From the NCBI GenBank assembly GCA_963823945.1, contig CAWGNK010000007.1, forward strand, positions 68,065-132,064: a stretch of DNA of 64,000 nucleotides. Reading direction: 5' to 3'. The first letter of the stretch is position 1, and every line of letters starts with the position of its first letter. Made by a program: the position numbers and the translations under genes. The notes under the pieces were generated by a model. It was not told the DNA's origin, searched no databases, and was given only the letters and a program-made list of their open reading frames with translations. Shown here in pieces: positions 1 to 8,499 of this stretch. The stretch is from Bog-793 sp963823945 (GTDB lineage: Bacteria; Actinomycetota; Acidimicrobiia; Acidimicrobiales; Bog-793).

Positions 1-2
1 CC

Positions 3-662
3 TGGAGTCACGACGCAGGCGCTCTCGTCGTGACGACGCTGACGGCCCACGACAACGAGATCCAGTCGGGGTACGTGCTGTATTCGATGTCGGACGCGTC
101 GATCCGATTCGCTGAGCCCAACAATTGGGTCCGAGGGATGACGTGGTCACCGAATGAGGATCTTGTGCTGATTGTGACCAAGACCACCTGTGAGGTGGTG
201 AGCGGCGCCGGGCAGAAGGTCGTCACGGTCGCGAACGATCTCGGGAGACGGGCAGTGATCGCAGGTTGGACTCCGAGTGGCGCCTGGTTCTTCTGCGCCG
301 GACCAGGACTCACAGGCGCCCCTACCGACCTCGTGTTCTACTCGCGTGAGGGCCACGAGGCAGTGAGGATTCCGCTCGATCCCCGAGAGCTGGCTCCGTA
401 TGACAGCGCGCTCTACTCCAAGCTTGATCGTGACGGGTACTGCCTGACGCTGTCCCCGGGCCTGCGAGCTGTTGGTCGGGGCCTGGATGAGTGGTCGGAC
501 TGCGAGTTCGACCCCGAACGGAATGCGCTTATCGTTTGTGTCCTGAGACCGACGTCTGAAGTCGCGCCGCTCTCACCGCTCAGGAAACAGGAGTCTGATG
601 AACCGGCCCAGCTCGGCTGCACCGTTGAGAAGCGATGGCTGCGGGCTGAGGTGATCGATTGA
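3..662 (+). CDS. C-terminal part of a propeller-like hypothetical protein (cut by window edge)
   Basis: The frame is open to the left edge, so the true start lies outside; the first visible start codon is a GTG at 30. About 210 residues are visible. Two segments with the pattern W-[ST]-P-x-[GE] followed by hydrophobic strands (near residues 39-50 and 80-90 from that GTG) resemble blades of PD40/WD40-type beta-propellers, but no family is recognised. No membrane segment or signal is seen in the visible part. Third codon positions are clearly less GC-rich than in the rest of the window, for example tat, att, aat and cga codons. This could mean a recently acquired or weakly expressed gene. Function unknown. 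Confidence 0.55.
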   Translation, partial: WSHDAGALVVTTLTAHDNEIQSGYVLYSMSDASIRFAEPNNWVRGMTWSPNEDLVLIVTKTTCEVVSGAGQKVVTVANDLGRRAVIAGWTPSGAWFFCAGPGLTGAPTDLVFYSREGHEAVRIPLDPRELAPYDSALYSKLDRDGYCLTLSPGLRAVGRGLDEWSDCEFDPERNALIVCVLRPTSEVAPLSPLRKQESDEPAQLGCTVEKRWLRAEVID

Positions 663-858
663 GCTGGGAAGTCTCGACCACTGCTGGCGCCGACCTGGAT
701 TCTGATCCGCTGCGCGGACTGGATGTCGCCCGACTCGCAGCCGCGCTGGTGTGCGTCCACTCACGCTCGACGGGAGCGGGCGTACCCCTCATGGTCCAGA
801 ACAGATGAAAGAACGGACCATCGCGCGACCTGCTGCGTGAGCAACTACTTGCCGACGG

Positions 859-1455
859 TCACTGCCCGGTGCGCCCGTCGATTCGCTCGCGCAAGAGGTC
901 CGCGTGGCCGCAGTGACGGGCGTACTCCTCGACCAGGTGTACAAGCACCGAGCGCAACGGGACCGTCGAGCCGTCACGGTTGCGCCCCAAGGTGCCGAGA
1001 TCGTTCACCCCGTCGACAAACCCCTCCGCGAACGCGACCTCGTCACGCCATGCGTCCCACGCCTCGGCGACGACGCGGGGATCGGCGACCGCACCGTTCC
1101 ATTCACCGTCGTGATCTTCTTCGCTACGAAAGCGTGGCGGGGCGGGCTCGCCGGCCATCACCCGGCGAAACCAATACCGCTCCACCTCGGCCATGTGGCG
1201 GATCAACCCGAGGAGCGACATCGTGGAGGGCGGCACCGAGCGCGTGGCGAGCTGCCCGGGATCGAGATCCGCGCACTTCATCTCCATTGTGAGCCGGTAA
1301 GCACGGAGATAACTGAGTACGGTGCTTCGCTCGTCTGTGGGCTCGGGTCCTCCTTCTCGGGGATCCGTGTCGGGGTCGACCCACATGTCGGGGCGGACGA
1401 CCGACGCGGTCCAGCGCTCGGGCACGTCTGGGTCGGGGCGGTTGGCAGTGGTCAT
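859..1455 (-). CDS. DinB-family (DUF664-like) protein
   Basis: The 198-residue protein matches the four-helix DinB/DUF664 fold common in actinobacteria. The histidine-bearing helices are visible as LIRHMAEVERYWF near residues 84-96 and LVHLVEEYARHCGHADLLRE near the C-terminus. In this superfamily three such histidines bind a metal, and several members are mycothiol- or bacillithiol-dependent transferases. That role fits the mycothiol synthase gene at 38.5 kb but is only inferred; the substrate is unknown. ATG start; no clear Shine-Dalgarno or -10 motif just upstream. It stands alone, between a low-GC fragment and an MFS gene on the same strand. Confidence 0.8.
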   Translation of the reverse strand: MTTANRPDPDVPERWTASVVRPDMWVDPDTDPREGGPEPTDERSTVLSYLRAYRLTMEMKCADLDPGQLATRSVPPSTMSLLGLIRHMAEVERYWFRRVMAGEPAPPRFRSEEDHDGEWNGAVADPRVVAEAWDAWRDEVAFAEGFVDGVNDLGTLGRNRDGSTVPLRSVLVHLVEEYARHCGHADLLRERIDGRTGQ

Positions 1456-1690
1456 CGGTCCATGGTGGTCGCTGGGAAAGGCGCTGGCAACAGCGTCTTG
1501 CGCTGGCTTGCGCGGTCAGACAGGGCTACGCCACCGCAGTGGAGAGCCGTCGTCGTTCTCAGGTGCACAAGGCCGGTGAGTACGAGGGGCCTGGCGCAGC
1601 AAGGAACGTGTCCGATGGTCGCGCCAATTCCCCCCGGAACCGGCCGAGTTGGGAGTTTCCAGAGAATCCCCCCAAGCCGGCGCGCCAGCA

Positions 1691-2983
1691 TCACGGCTGG
1701 CCGCTGGACCCTGGCGCGGCGGGCCACTTGCCAACAGGATCAGCGCCCGGAGAGGTTCCTTGGCCCGTCGCAGCCGGTGCTTCGACGGGGCGCACCAGCG
1801 ATCGCCAGCCCAGGACCGCCGTCACGAGAAGAGCGACACCAGCCAACCCGAAGCCCTCCCGGGGACCCACGGTGTCGATGACCCATCCGACCATGGGCGC
1901 GGTGACCAGCGAGGCCCCGGGCAGCGCCATGACCCAGATGCCCATCACCCGACCCCGCATCGGCGGATCGGTCTCCATCTGGACGAGCGTGTTCGTCCGC
2001 GCGATGAACCAGATCGACACGCATCCCGTGAGGAAGAGACCGACGGTCTCGAGATCGACCCCGAGCACGCTCGCGGTCAGGAGCACGCACACCCCCGTCG
2101 CCGCGGCGAGAAACGCGACGCTCCTCCCGGTCGGATGGCGCCTGGTTGAGGCCGCGAGCAGCGCCCCCGGGAGCGCGCCGAGCCCGAAAGCCGCCATCAT
2201 CAACCCGTAACCACCGCTGCCGAGGTGGAACACCCTCGTCGTGAGGAGCGGCAGGGTGACTCCGAGACCGAACAGCATGCCGGAGGCGGCAGCCAGGAAG
2301 AGGCAGGTGCGAATGGCGCGGAAGTTCCACACGTAGCGCAGGCCAGCACGAAACTCGCCCCGGCGCGTCGGAGCCTCACGACCCTCGTACGTCGGACTGA
2401 CCGTGCGATGAACGAGCAGCACGACGAGCGGCGCGAGGAACGAGGCCGCGTTGAACTCGAAGCAGGGCGCCGCCCCCACCGTCGCGAGCAGCACCCCGGC
2501 GGCTGCAGGACCAAGGACGCGGGAAGCGTTGAGCACCACCTCGTACAGGCTCACGGCGCTCGCGAGCCGATCCCTGCCGACCAGCTCGACCACGTAGACC
2601 TGTCGTGCCGCGGAGTCGGGCGCGTTCACCATGCCAGAGATGGCGGCGAGCACGAACAGCATCCAAAGCCGGAGCGCCCCCGTGGCCGTGAGCACCGCGA
2701 GCAGGCTCGCCAGCCCGACGAAGATGCTCTGGGTCACGATCAGCAGGCGACGCCGATCGACCCGATCGACCAGGGCGCCCGCCCAGGGTCCTCCGAGGAG
2801 GATGGGCAGGAGTGCGCAGGAACTCAGCAGACCGAGGTCGACTCCCTTGCCAGTGAGCTTCAGGACGAGCCAGGTCTGAGCGACCATCTGGGTCGTCGAT
2901 CCTGACGCCGAGAAGATCTGGCTTAGGAACCACCACCGGAACACCGGCTCTTCGAGCGATCTGAATGCGTGGAACAGGCTCAT
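1691..2983 (-). CDS. MFS transporter (EntS/MFS_3-like exporter)
   Basis: A major facilitator superfamily protein of about 430 residues with some 12 hydrophobic segments. The N-terminus (FRSLEEPVFRWWFLSQIFS, then a short loop and TWLVLKLTG) and the loop motif DRVDRRRLL between helices 2 and 3 are typical of the MFS_3 group, which includes enterobactin and drug exporters. Substrate unknown. The start is set at the ATG at 2983, where the conserved N-terminus begins. The frame stays open to a further start at 3169, but that extra arginine-rich segment does not look like part of the family. The C-terminal 30 residues are Ala/Pro/Gly-rich and probably disordered. Confidence 0.82.
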   Translation of the reverse strand: MSLFHAFRSLEEPVFRWWFLSQIFSASGSTTQMVAQTWLVLKLTGKGVDLGLLSSCALLPILLGGPWAGALVDRVDRRRLLIVTQSIFVGLASLLAVLTATGALRLWMLFVLAAISGMVNAPDSAARQVYVVELVGRDRLASAVSLYEVVLNASRVLGPAAAGVLLATVGAAPCFEFNAASFLAPLVVLLVHRTVSPTYEGREAPTRRGEFRAGLRYVWNFRAIRTCLFLAAASGMLFGLGVTLPLLTTRVFHLGSGGYGLMMAAFGLGALPGALLAASTRRHPTGRSVAFLAAATGVCVLLTASVLGVDLETVGLFLTGCVSIWFIARTNTLVQMETDPPMRGRVMGIWVMALPGASLVTAPMVGWVIDTVGPREGFGLAGVALLVTAVLGWRSLVRPVEAPAATGQGTSPGADPVGKWPAAPGSSGQP

Positions 2984-3492
2984 CCGAGGCGCGGTCGCTT
3001 CTGATCCGTCCGGTCGCGTCGGCACAGCAGCGCGGCGAAAACCGCGTGTCGTTACGTCGTCGGGTGCGCGACGGGAACTCCGTCGGCGGTGGAGTACGTG
3101 CATCTCGGTGTCCCGATCGTAAGGGAGGTGACGAGCGGCCACAGCTTGTGGTGCCGAGCGGATTGTCAAGGCAGCTGTCGAATCATCTTGATCGCGACGG
3201 AACCGCTGGGTCCGCCGTCTCAGTGGCTCCTCGACTCATCTGGCGCAACGACCCCTGGGCCCCGGCCACGAACCCGCGGGGCTGCACTCTGCAGGACGAT
3301 CGCGATCACCAGCACGGTCGGATGCGATATGTGCGGCAGGGCCGAAACGACGACATCCGTTCGATTGCCACGTGCGACGTCGTGGGCCGTCCAGAGTGTG
3401 GCAGGCGAGATTCTGAGGCCCGGATGTCGCAGGGCCGTCGGCCCGACCCCGTCCGGCCACCGCTGCACGCTGGGGCTCGTTGGCCCCGAGAC
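2984..3492. other. Divergent intergenic region without a convincing gene
   Basis: About 510 bases lie between two divergent genes. GC content is visibly lower than in the flanking genes. Frames on both strands are open in places, but their predicted proteins are rich in Arg, Pro and Cys and have no recognisable motif. A -10-like hexamer for the rightward gene sits at its right end. I see no RNA gene or repeat. Confidence 0.5.
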
Positions 3493-3498
3493 TACGAT
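3493..3498 (+). promoter_or_regulatory. -10 element (TACGAT), leaderless promoter of the GT87-like gene
   Basis: TACGAT lies 7 nt before the ATG at 3506, the spacing expected if transcription begins at the start codon. No Shine-Dalgarno sequence is present. The same arrangement recurs at many first genes in this window and decides the start here. Confidence 0.6.
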
Positions 3499-3505
3499 TC
3501 CGTCG

Positions 3506-4840
3506 ATGCGGAGCGCTGTCCTTTTGGCGTACCGACGCGTCATGTCGTGGGCTCCGATCGAGAAGGACGCCTTCCTCTACCTCTGCGCCACGGCCTTCGC
3601 CGTCGCGAACGCCGGTGCTGCCATCGCGGCCGACTACCGCGAGTGGGGCCAGATGGCCGGCGTCACCTACGGGGTCGGCGCCGTGATCTGCGGCGCCGTG
3701 GCGCTCCTCGCCCGGCGGGGAACAATGCGGGCCTCGACGGTCAGCCTCGTGCGCCGCATCGTCGTCGCGGCCGTCATCCTGGGCGCGGTCGTCACGCCAC
3801 TCGTCGCCGAGCTCGTCTGGCGGGCCGACGCTCGTCCCGGGGCGAACGCGCAGTCCGAGGTCGCCGTCATCGAGCGGGCCGGTGACCGGCTCGCCAAGGG
3901 CGAGAGCCCCTATCTCGCCCACCCGACGACCGTGGGCGTCTCGCCGCACACCGACGCGAAGTCGATCGACGCGAATTCGTTCTACCCGTACCTGCCGGGC
4001 ATGGCGCCCTTCGGGCTCGCCAACGCCGCGGCGGGACCACCGGAGCTGACCGACGCGCGTGTGACGCTCGTGGGGTTCACCCTCATCGTCGCGGCGATGG
4101 CGCTGCTCGTCCGCGGCGCGACGGTCGGTCGGCGGGGCCGTGCGCTCCAGTTCCTCGTGGCTCTCCCGTCGGGGGCGCTGCCGATGGTGACAGGCGGCGA
4201 CGACATGCCCGTTCTCGTCCTCATGCTGGCGGGCCTCGTGCTCGTGGCGAAACGACGACCGGTGGCGGCCGGTCTGGTGCTCGGCTGCGCGGCGACACTG
4301 AAGTTCACCGCCTGGCCGGTCCTTGTGCTCATGCTGATCGCCATCCGGGATCGCGACGACCGCCCCGCTCCCTGGCGCTACGCGATCTCGGCGGCGCTCG
4401 TCGCCGTCCCGGTGATCGCCGTCGGCTTCTTCACGAGCCCCGGGGCCTTCGTCGAGAACGTGATCCGCTTCCCGCTGGGGCTCACGTCGGTGACGTCCCC
4501 GGCGGCGAGCCCGCTGCTCGGTGAGGTCCTCGTGCGGACCTTCCCCGACCATCGCCGGCTCATCATCGCCGTGCTCGTCCTTATCGGGCTGGCGCTCGTC
4601 GCCTACGGCCTGAAGCGCTGGACGCCGCGCACGCCCGCCCAGGTCGTGCGCTTCACGGCCTGGGCGATGCTGCTGGCGACGCTCCTCGCCCCGGCGACCA
4701 GATTCGGCTACCTCATGTACCCGGCGAACCTGTTCGTCTGGGCCTACCTGCTCGACGGGTACGCCAAAGCCCGGGCCGGTGCCGCGGCCCCCCGTCCGGC
4801 CGTCCCCACCGGCGCCGCGGGAGGGCTCGCGCCGGGCTGA
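3506..4840 (+). CDS. GT87/DUF2029-like polytopic glycosyltransferase
   Basis: A 444-residue membrane protein with about 10 hydrophobic helices. A large extracytoplasmic stretch after the third helix contains GDRLAKGESPYLAHP and later NSFYPYLPGMAPFG. This combination is typical of GT87/DUF2029 polyprenol-phosphomannose-dependent mannosyltransferases, which extend lipoglycans outside the membrane. The exact acceptor is unknown. It fits with the polyprenol-phosphate mannose synthase at 25 kb, which would supply the donor. The frame is open further upstream to 3089, but the -10 hexamer just before 3506 and the lack of conserved sequence upstream favour this ATG (or the ATG at 3542). Confidence 0.72.
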   Translation: MRSAVLLAYRRVMSWAPIEKDAFLYLCATAFAVANAGAAIAADYREWGQMAGVTYGVGAVICGAVALLARRGTMRASTVSLVRRIVVAAVILGAVVTPLVAELVWRADARPGANAQSEVAVIERAGDRLAKGESPYLAHPTTVGVSPHTDAKSIDANSFYPYLPGMAPFGLANAAAGPPELTDARVTLVGFTLIVAAMALLVRGATVGRRGRALQFLVALPSGALPMVTGGDDMPVLVLMLAGLVLVAKRRPVAAGLVLGCAATLKFTAWPVLVLMLIAIRDRDDRPAPWRYAISAALVAVPVIAVGFFTSPGAFVENVIRFPLGLTSVTSPAASPLLGEVLVRTFPDHRRLIIAVLVLIGLALVAYGLKRWTPRTPAQVVRFTAWAMLLATLLAPATRFGYLMYPANLFVWAYLLDGYAKARAGAAAPRPAVPTGAAGGLAPG

Positions 4841-4911
4841 GCCGGGGTCCGGAGGGCGGGAAACGACCAGCTAGGGGCCGCTACGTGCCCCCGTGAACTG
4901 GTCGGCGACGG

Positions 4912-4917
4912 TAGCCT
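4912..4917 (+). promoter_or_regulatory. -10 element (TAGCCT), leaderless promoter of rel
   Basis: TAGCCT is separated by 5 nt from the ATG at 4923, so the transcript would begin at or next to the start codon. This favours that ATG over the in-frame GTG at 4893, which lies upstream of the hexamer. Confidence 0.6.
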
Positions 4918-4922
4918 GTGTC

Positions 4923-7208
4923 ATGGACACGGTGAGCCCGCTCGACAGGGAGCACCTCACCACGCCGATGCTGCTCGTCGGTTTCGACGAGAAGCCGGAG
5001 CCGGTCAGCTCGATCGAACCGCTGATCTCGACCTTCGCCCTGCGCCACCCGGGGACCGACACGGAGATCATCCGCCGGGGCTTCGCGATGGCGAGCCGTG
5101 CCCACGAGGGCCAGCGGCGCCTCTCGGGCGAGCCGTACGTCACCCACTCGATCGCCGTCGCCCAGATCGTCGCTGACCTCGGGCTCGACGCGACGAGCGT
5201 CGTCGCCGCCCTCCTCCACGACGTCGTCGAGGACACGCCGGTTCAGGTCGACGAGATCGAGCGCGAGTTCGGCACCGTGATCGCCGGGATCGTCGACGGC
5301 GTCACCAAGCTCGACCGGCTGAAGTTCTCCTCGCGCGAGGCCCAGCAGGCGGCGACGGTGCGCAAGATGCTCGTCGCGATGGCGAACGACTGGCGGGTGC
5401 TCGTCATCAAGCTCGCCGACCGGCTCCACAACATGCGCACCCTCGCGGTGATGCCCGAGTGGAAGCAACGCCGCATCGCCCAGCAGACGCTCGACATCTA
5501 CGCGCCGCTCGCGCACCGCCTCGGCATCCAGGAGGTGAAGTGGCAGCTCGAGGACCTCTCGTTTTTCACCCTGCACCCGAAGCGCTACGAGGAGATCGCC
5601 CAGATGGTGGCGACCCGGGCGCCGAGCCGCGAGCACGAGGTCGCCGAGGTCGTCGAGATCCTGAAGACCGGCCTGGCGGCGTTGGGCATCGAGGCCATCG
5701 TCACCGGGCGGCCGAAGCACCTCTGGAGCATTTACGAGAAGATGGTCGTGCGAGGCAAGGAGTTCGAGGAGATCAACGACCTCGTCGGGATCCGGATCAT
5801 CGTCGACTCCGAGAAGGACTGCTGGGAGGCCCTCGGCACCGTGCACGCCCTGTGGCCGCCGGTGCAGGGCCGCTTCAAGGACTACATCAACTCGCCGAAA
5901 TTCAACCTCTACCAGTCGCTCCACACCACCGTCCTCGGCCCGCACGGCAAGCCCCTCGAGGTGCAGATCCGCACGATGGCCATGCACCAGCGCGCCGAGC
6001 ACGGCATCGCCGCCCACTGGGGCTACAAGGAGGACGCCGCGCACCCCGGGGAGACGTCGTCGGCCGACGAGATGCAGTGGTTGCAGCGCATCGTCGACTG
6101 GGAGCGCGAGACCCCCGACCCGATCGAGTTCCTCGAGACCCTGAAGCTCGACCTCGAGCAGGACGAGGTCTACGTCTTTACCCCGAAAGGCGAGATCATC
6201 ACCCTGCCGACGGGGGCGACGCCGATCGACTTCGCCTACACGATCCACACCGACGTCGGCCACCGCTGCATCGGGGCGAGGGTCAACGAGAAGCTCGTGC
6301 CGATCGAGACGAAGCTGCAGTCCGGCGACCGGGTCGAGATCATCACCTCGAAGTTCGCCACGGCAGGGCCGTCGAACGACTGGCTGAAGATCGTCGTCTC
6401 GCCCAAGGCGCGCAACAAGATCCGCCAGTGGTTCAGCCGGGAGCGCCGCGAGGACGCGATCGACAACGGCCGCGACGACCTCGCCAAGGAGCTCCGTCGC
6501 GAGGGCCTCCCGGTGCGGCGGCTGTTCGATTCGACGGCCCTCGAGCGCCTGGCGAGCGTGCTCGGCTACGCCGATCTCGACGGGCTCTACGTCGCGATCG
6601 GCGAGGGCCACCTCTCGGGGCGCAGCGTCGTGCAGCGGCTGCGGCGCGAGATCCTCGGCGAGGGCAACGAGCAGCTGCCGACCACGGTGCTCCAGCCGCG
6701 GCGCGCGACCGCGGGCGAGCCGATCTCGGCCGGCGTCTTCGTCGAGGGGCTCGACGACATGCTCGTGCGGCTCTCGACCTGCTGCACCCCGGTGCCGGGC
6801 GACCCGATCGTCGGGTTCGTCACGCGGGGCCGCGGCGTGACGGTCCACCGCGCGGACTGCGTGAACGCCCTCTCGCTCGCCGGTCAGTACCGGGAGCGGC
6901 TCGTCGAGGTCGAGTGGGACGCCGCGCAGATCGGCCTCCACACGGCGGGCATCGGGGTGAAGGCGCTCGACCGCTCAGAGCTGCTCGCCGACGTGGCCCG
7001 CGTGCTCGCCGAGCACCACGTCGGCATCGTCTCAGTTTCCGGCGAGACCGCACCGGATAGGGTGACGAGCATGCGTTTTGAGTGCGAGCTCGCCGACAGC
7101 GCGCACCTCGACTCGGTCCTCGCTTCGCTGCGGGGCCTGGAGGGCGTCTACGACGCCTTCCGGCTCCTGCCGGGCAAGGCCAGGTCATTCCGCGCCCCGA
7201 ACCCGTGA
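4923..7208 (+). CDS. rel: Bifunctional (p)ppGpp synthetase/hydrolase, RelA/SpoT family
   Basis: A 761-residue long RSH protein that makes and degrades the stringent-response alarmone (p)ppGpp. Domain order is complete. An HD hydrolase domain occupies about residues 45-200, with His61, His75, the His99-Asp100 pair and a later Asp166 in KLADRLHNMRT. A synthetase domain covers about 235-360 (GRPKHLWSIYEKM, then YINSPKFNLYQSLHTTV). A TGS domain starts at DEVYVFTPKG, and an ACT domain lies at the C-terminus. The intact HD motif argues for both activities, as usual for the single Rel of actinobacteria. Its TGA overlaps the hisS start (GTGA), so the two are translationally coupled, a common neighbourhood in actinobacteria. 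Confidence 0.96.
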   Translation: MDTVSPLDREHLTTPMLLVGFDEKPEPVSSIEPLISTFALRHPGTDTEIIRRGFAMASRAHEGQRRLSGEPYVTHSIAVAQIVADLGLDATSVVAALLHDVVEDTPVQVDEIEREFGTVIAGIVDGVTKLDRLKFSSREAQQAATVRKMLVAMANDWRVLVIKLADRLHNMRTLAVMPEWKQRRIAQQTLDIYAPLAHRLGIQEVKWQLEDLSFFTLHPKRYEEIAQMVATRAPSREHEVAEVVEILKTGLAALGIEAIVTGRPKHLWSIYEKMVVRGKEFEEINDLVGIRIIVDSEKDCWEALGTVHALWPPVQGRFKDYINSPKFNLYQSLHTTVLGPHGKPLEVQIRTMAMHQRAEHGIAAHWGYKEDAAHPGETSSADEMQWLQRIVDWERETPDPIEFLETLKLDLEQDEVYVFTPKGEIITLPTGATPIDFAYTIHTDVGHRCIGARVNEKLVPIETKLQSGDRVEIITSKFATAGPSNDWLKIVVSPKARNKIRQWFSRERREDAIDNGRDDLAKELRREGLPVRRLFDSTALERLASVLGYADLDGLYVAIGEGHLSGRSVVQRLRREILGEGNEQLPTTVLQPRRATAGEPISAGVFVEGLDDMLVRLSTCCTPVPGDPIVGFVTRGRGVTVHRADCVNALSLAGQYRERLVEVEWDAAQIGLHTAGIGVKALDRSELLADVARVLAEHHVGIVSVSGETAPDRVTSMRFECELADSAHLDSVLASLRGLEGVYDAFRLLPGKARSFRAPNP

Positions 7209-8467
7209 GCGCCTTCCAGGCGCCGACCGGGACGCGTGACATCCTCCCGCCCGAGAGCGCGCGCATTGCGGCCGTCGTCGCCCGTTTCGCCGAGCTGGCG
7301 GGCCGCTTTGGCTATGGACTTCTGGTCTCGCCGATGTTCGAGGACGCCCAGGTCTTCCGCCGCAGTGCGGGCGACTCGACGGACATCGTGCAAAAAGAGA
7401 TGTACGAGTTCGAGGACAAGGGCGGCAGAACGCTCGCCCTGCGTCCCGAGGGGACGGCGTCGGTGGTGCGCGCCTTCGTCCAGCACCACCCGCAGGTCCC
7501 CTGGAAGGTGTGGTACGTGACGCCTGCTTTCCGCTACGAGCGGCCGCAGGCCGGCCGGTACCGCCAGCACCACCAGCTCGGCACGGAGGCGATCGGTACC
7601 GCCGATCCGGACCTCGACGTCGAGGTGATCTCGCTCGGTGCCTCGTTCCTCGCCTCGCTCGGGCTTACGCGGATCACGCTGCAGGTGAACTCGATGGGCG
7701 ACGACACCTGCCTGCCCGGCTATCGCGCGGCCCTCACCGCCTACCTCGCCACGCACGAGTCGGGGTTGTGCGCCGAGCACGCCAAGCGCTGGTCGGCGAA
7801 CCCGTTGCGGGTCCTCGACTGCAAGGACCCGGCCTGCGTGGCGATCAAGGCGGCCGCGCCGCTCCTTTCCGAGGCGCTGTGCGAGCCCTGCCGTGAGCAT
7901 TTCGCCCGCGTCACCGAGGGTCTCGACGCCGCGGGGTTGGTGTGGACCCGCGACGAGTTCCTCGTGCGGGGCTTCGACTACTACAACCGCACGACGTTCG
8001 AGTTCGCGGCGCCGGCGCTCGCCGGCGCGCAGGACGTCGTGCTGGGCGGCGGCCGCTACGACAAGCTCGTCGCCGCCCTCGGCGGCGACCCGACGCCCGG
8101 GATCGGGTTCGGCTGCGGGATCGAGCGCGTGCTGCTGGCCGCCGACGCCGAGGGGGCGCTCTCGTCGCCGGACGGCTGCGTCGACGTGTTCGTCGTCGAT
8201 CTCGTCGGCGGTGCCGCGGCGAGAGACCTCGCCGAGAGGCTCCGCCGGGTGGGGATCGCGACCGACCGGGCCTTCGACGGTCGCTCGCTGAAGGCGCAGC
8301 TCCGGCTCGCCGACCGCAGCCACGCCCGGCTCGCCGCCATCGTCGGGGCCGCCGAGCTTGCCGCGGGCGAGGTCACTTTGCGCGTGCTGCGCGGCGAAGG
8401 CGCGGGGAGTCAGGAGACAGTGGAGACCGCCGCCCTGGAGGGCGCGATTCAGAGGTGGATCACTTGA
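7205..8467 (+). CDS. hisS: Histidyl-tRNA synthetase
   Basis: A 420-residue class II aminoacyl-tRNA synthetase that charges tRNA-His. The N-terminus APTGTRDILPPE is characteristic. Motif 2 is in AFRYERPQAGRYRQHHQ, the histidine-binding signatures are LVRGFDYYNRTTFEF and VLGGGRYDKLV, and motif 3 is GFGCGIERVLL. An anticodon-binding domain fills the last 90 residues. The GTG at 7205 overlaps the rel stop as GTGA and places the conserved N-terminus five residues in. The next gene starts at or just after the stop. Confidence 0.96.
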   Translation: MSAFQAPTGTRDILPPESARIAAVVARFAELAGRFGYGLLVSPMFEDAQVFRRSAGDSTDIVQKEMYEFEDKGGRTLALRPEGTASVVRAFVQHHPQVPWKVWYVTPAFRYERPQAGRYRQHHQLGTEAIGTADPDLDVEVISLGASFLASLGLTRITLQVNSMGDDTCLPGYRAALTAYLATHESGLCAEHAKRWSANPLRVLDCKDPACVAIKAAAPLLSEALCEPCREHFARVTEGLDAAGLVWTRDEFLVRGFDYYNRTTFEFAAPALAGAQDVVLGGGRYDKLVAALGGDPTPGIGFGCGIERVLLAADAEGALSSPDGCVDVFVVDLVGGAAARDLAERLRRVGIATDRAFDGRSLKAQLRLADRSHARLAAIVGAAELAAGEVTLRVLRGEGAGSQETVETAALEGAIQRWIT

Positions 8468-8499
8468 CCGGAGTTGATGGAGTTTCGGGCGAATCGGGC

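Noticed and set aside
3220..3543. 107-codon minus-strand frame in the divergent gap
   Set aside because: It crosses the start and promoter of the GT87-like gene and its protein has no recognisable feature.
4881..6941. 686-codon open frame antisense to rel
   Set aside because: Composition is dominated by Arg, Asp, Leu, Val and His, typical of a shadow frame; the sense frame is a complete RSH enzyme.
5459..7060. 533-codon plus-strand frame overlapping rel in another phase
   Set aside because: Arg/Pro/Ala-rich shadow without motifs.
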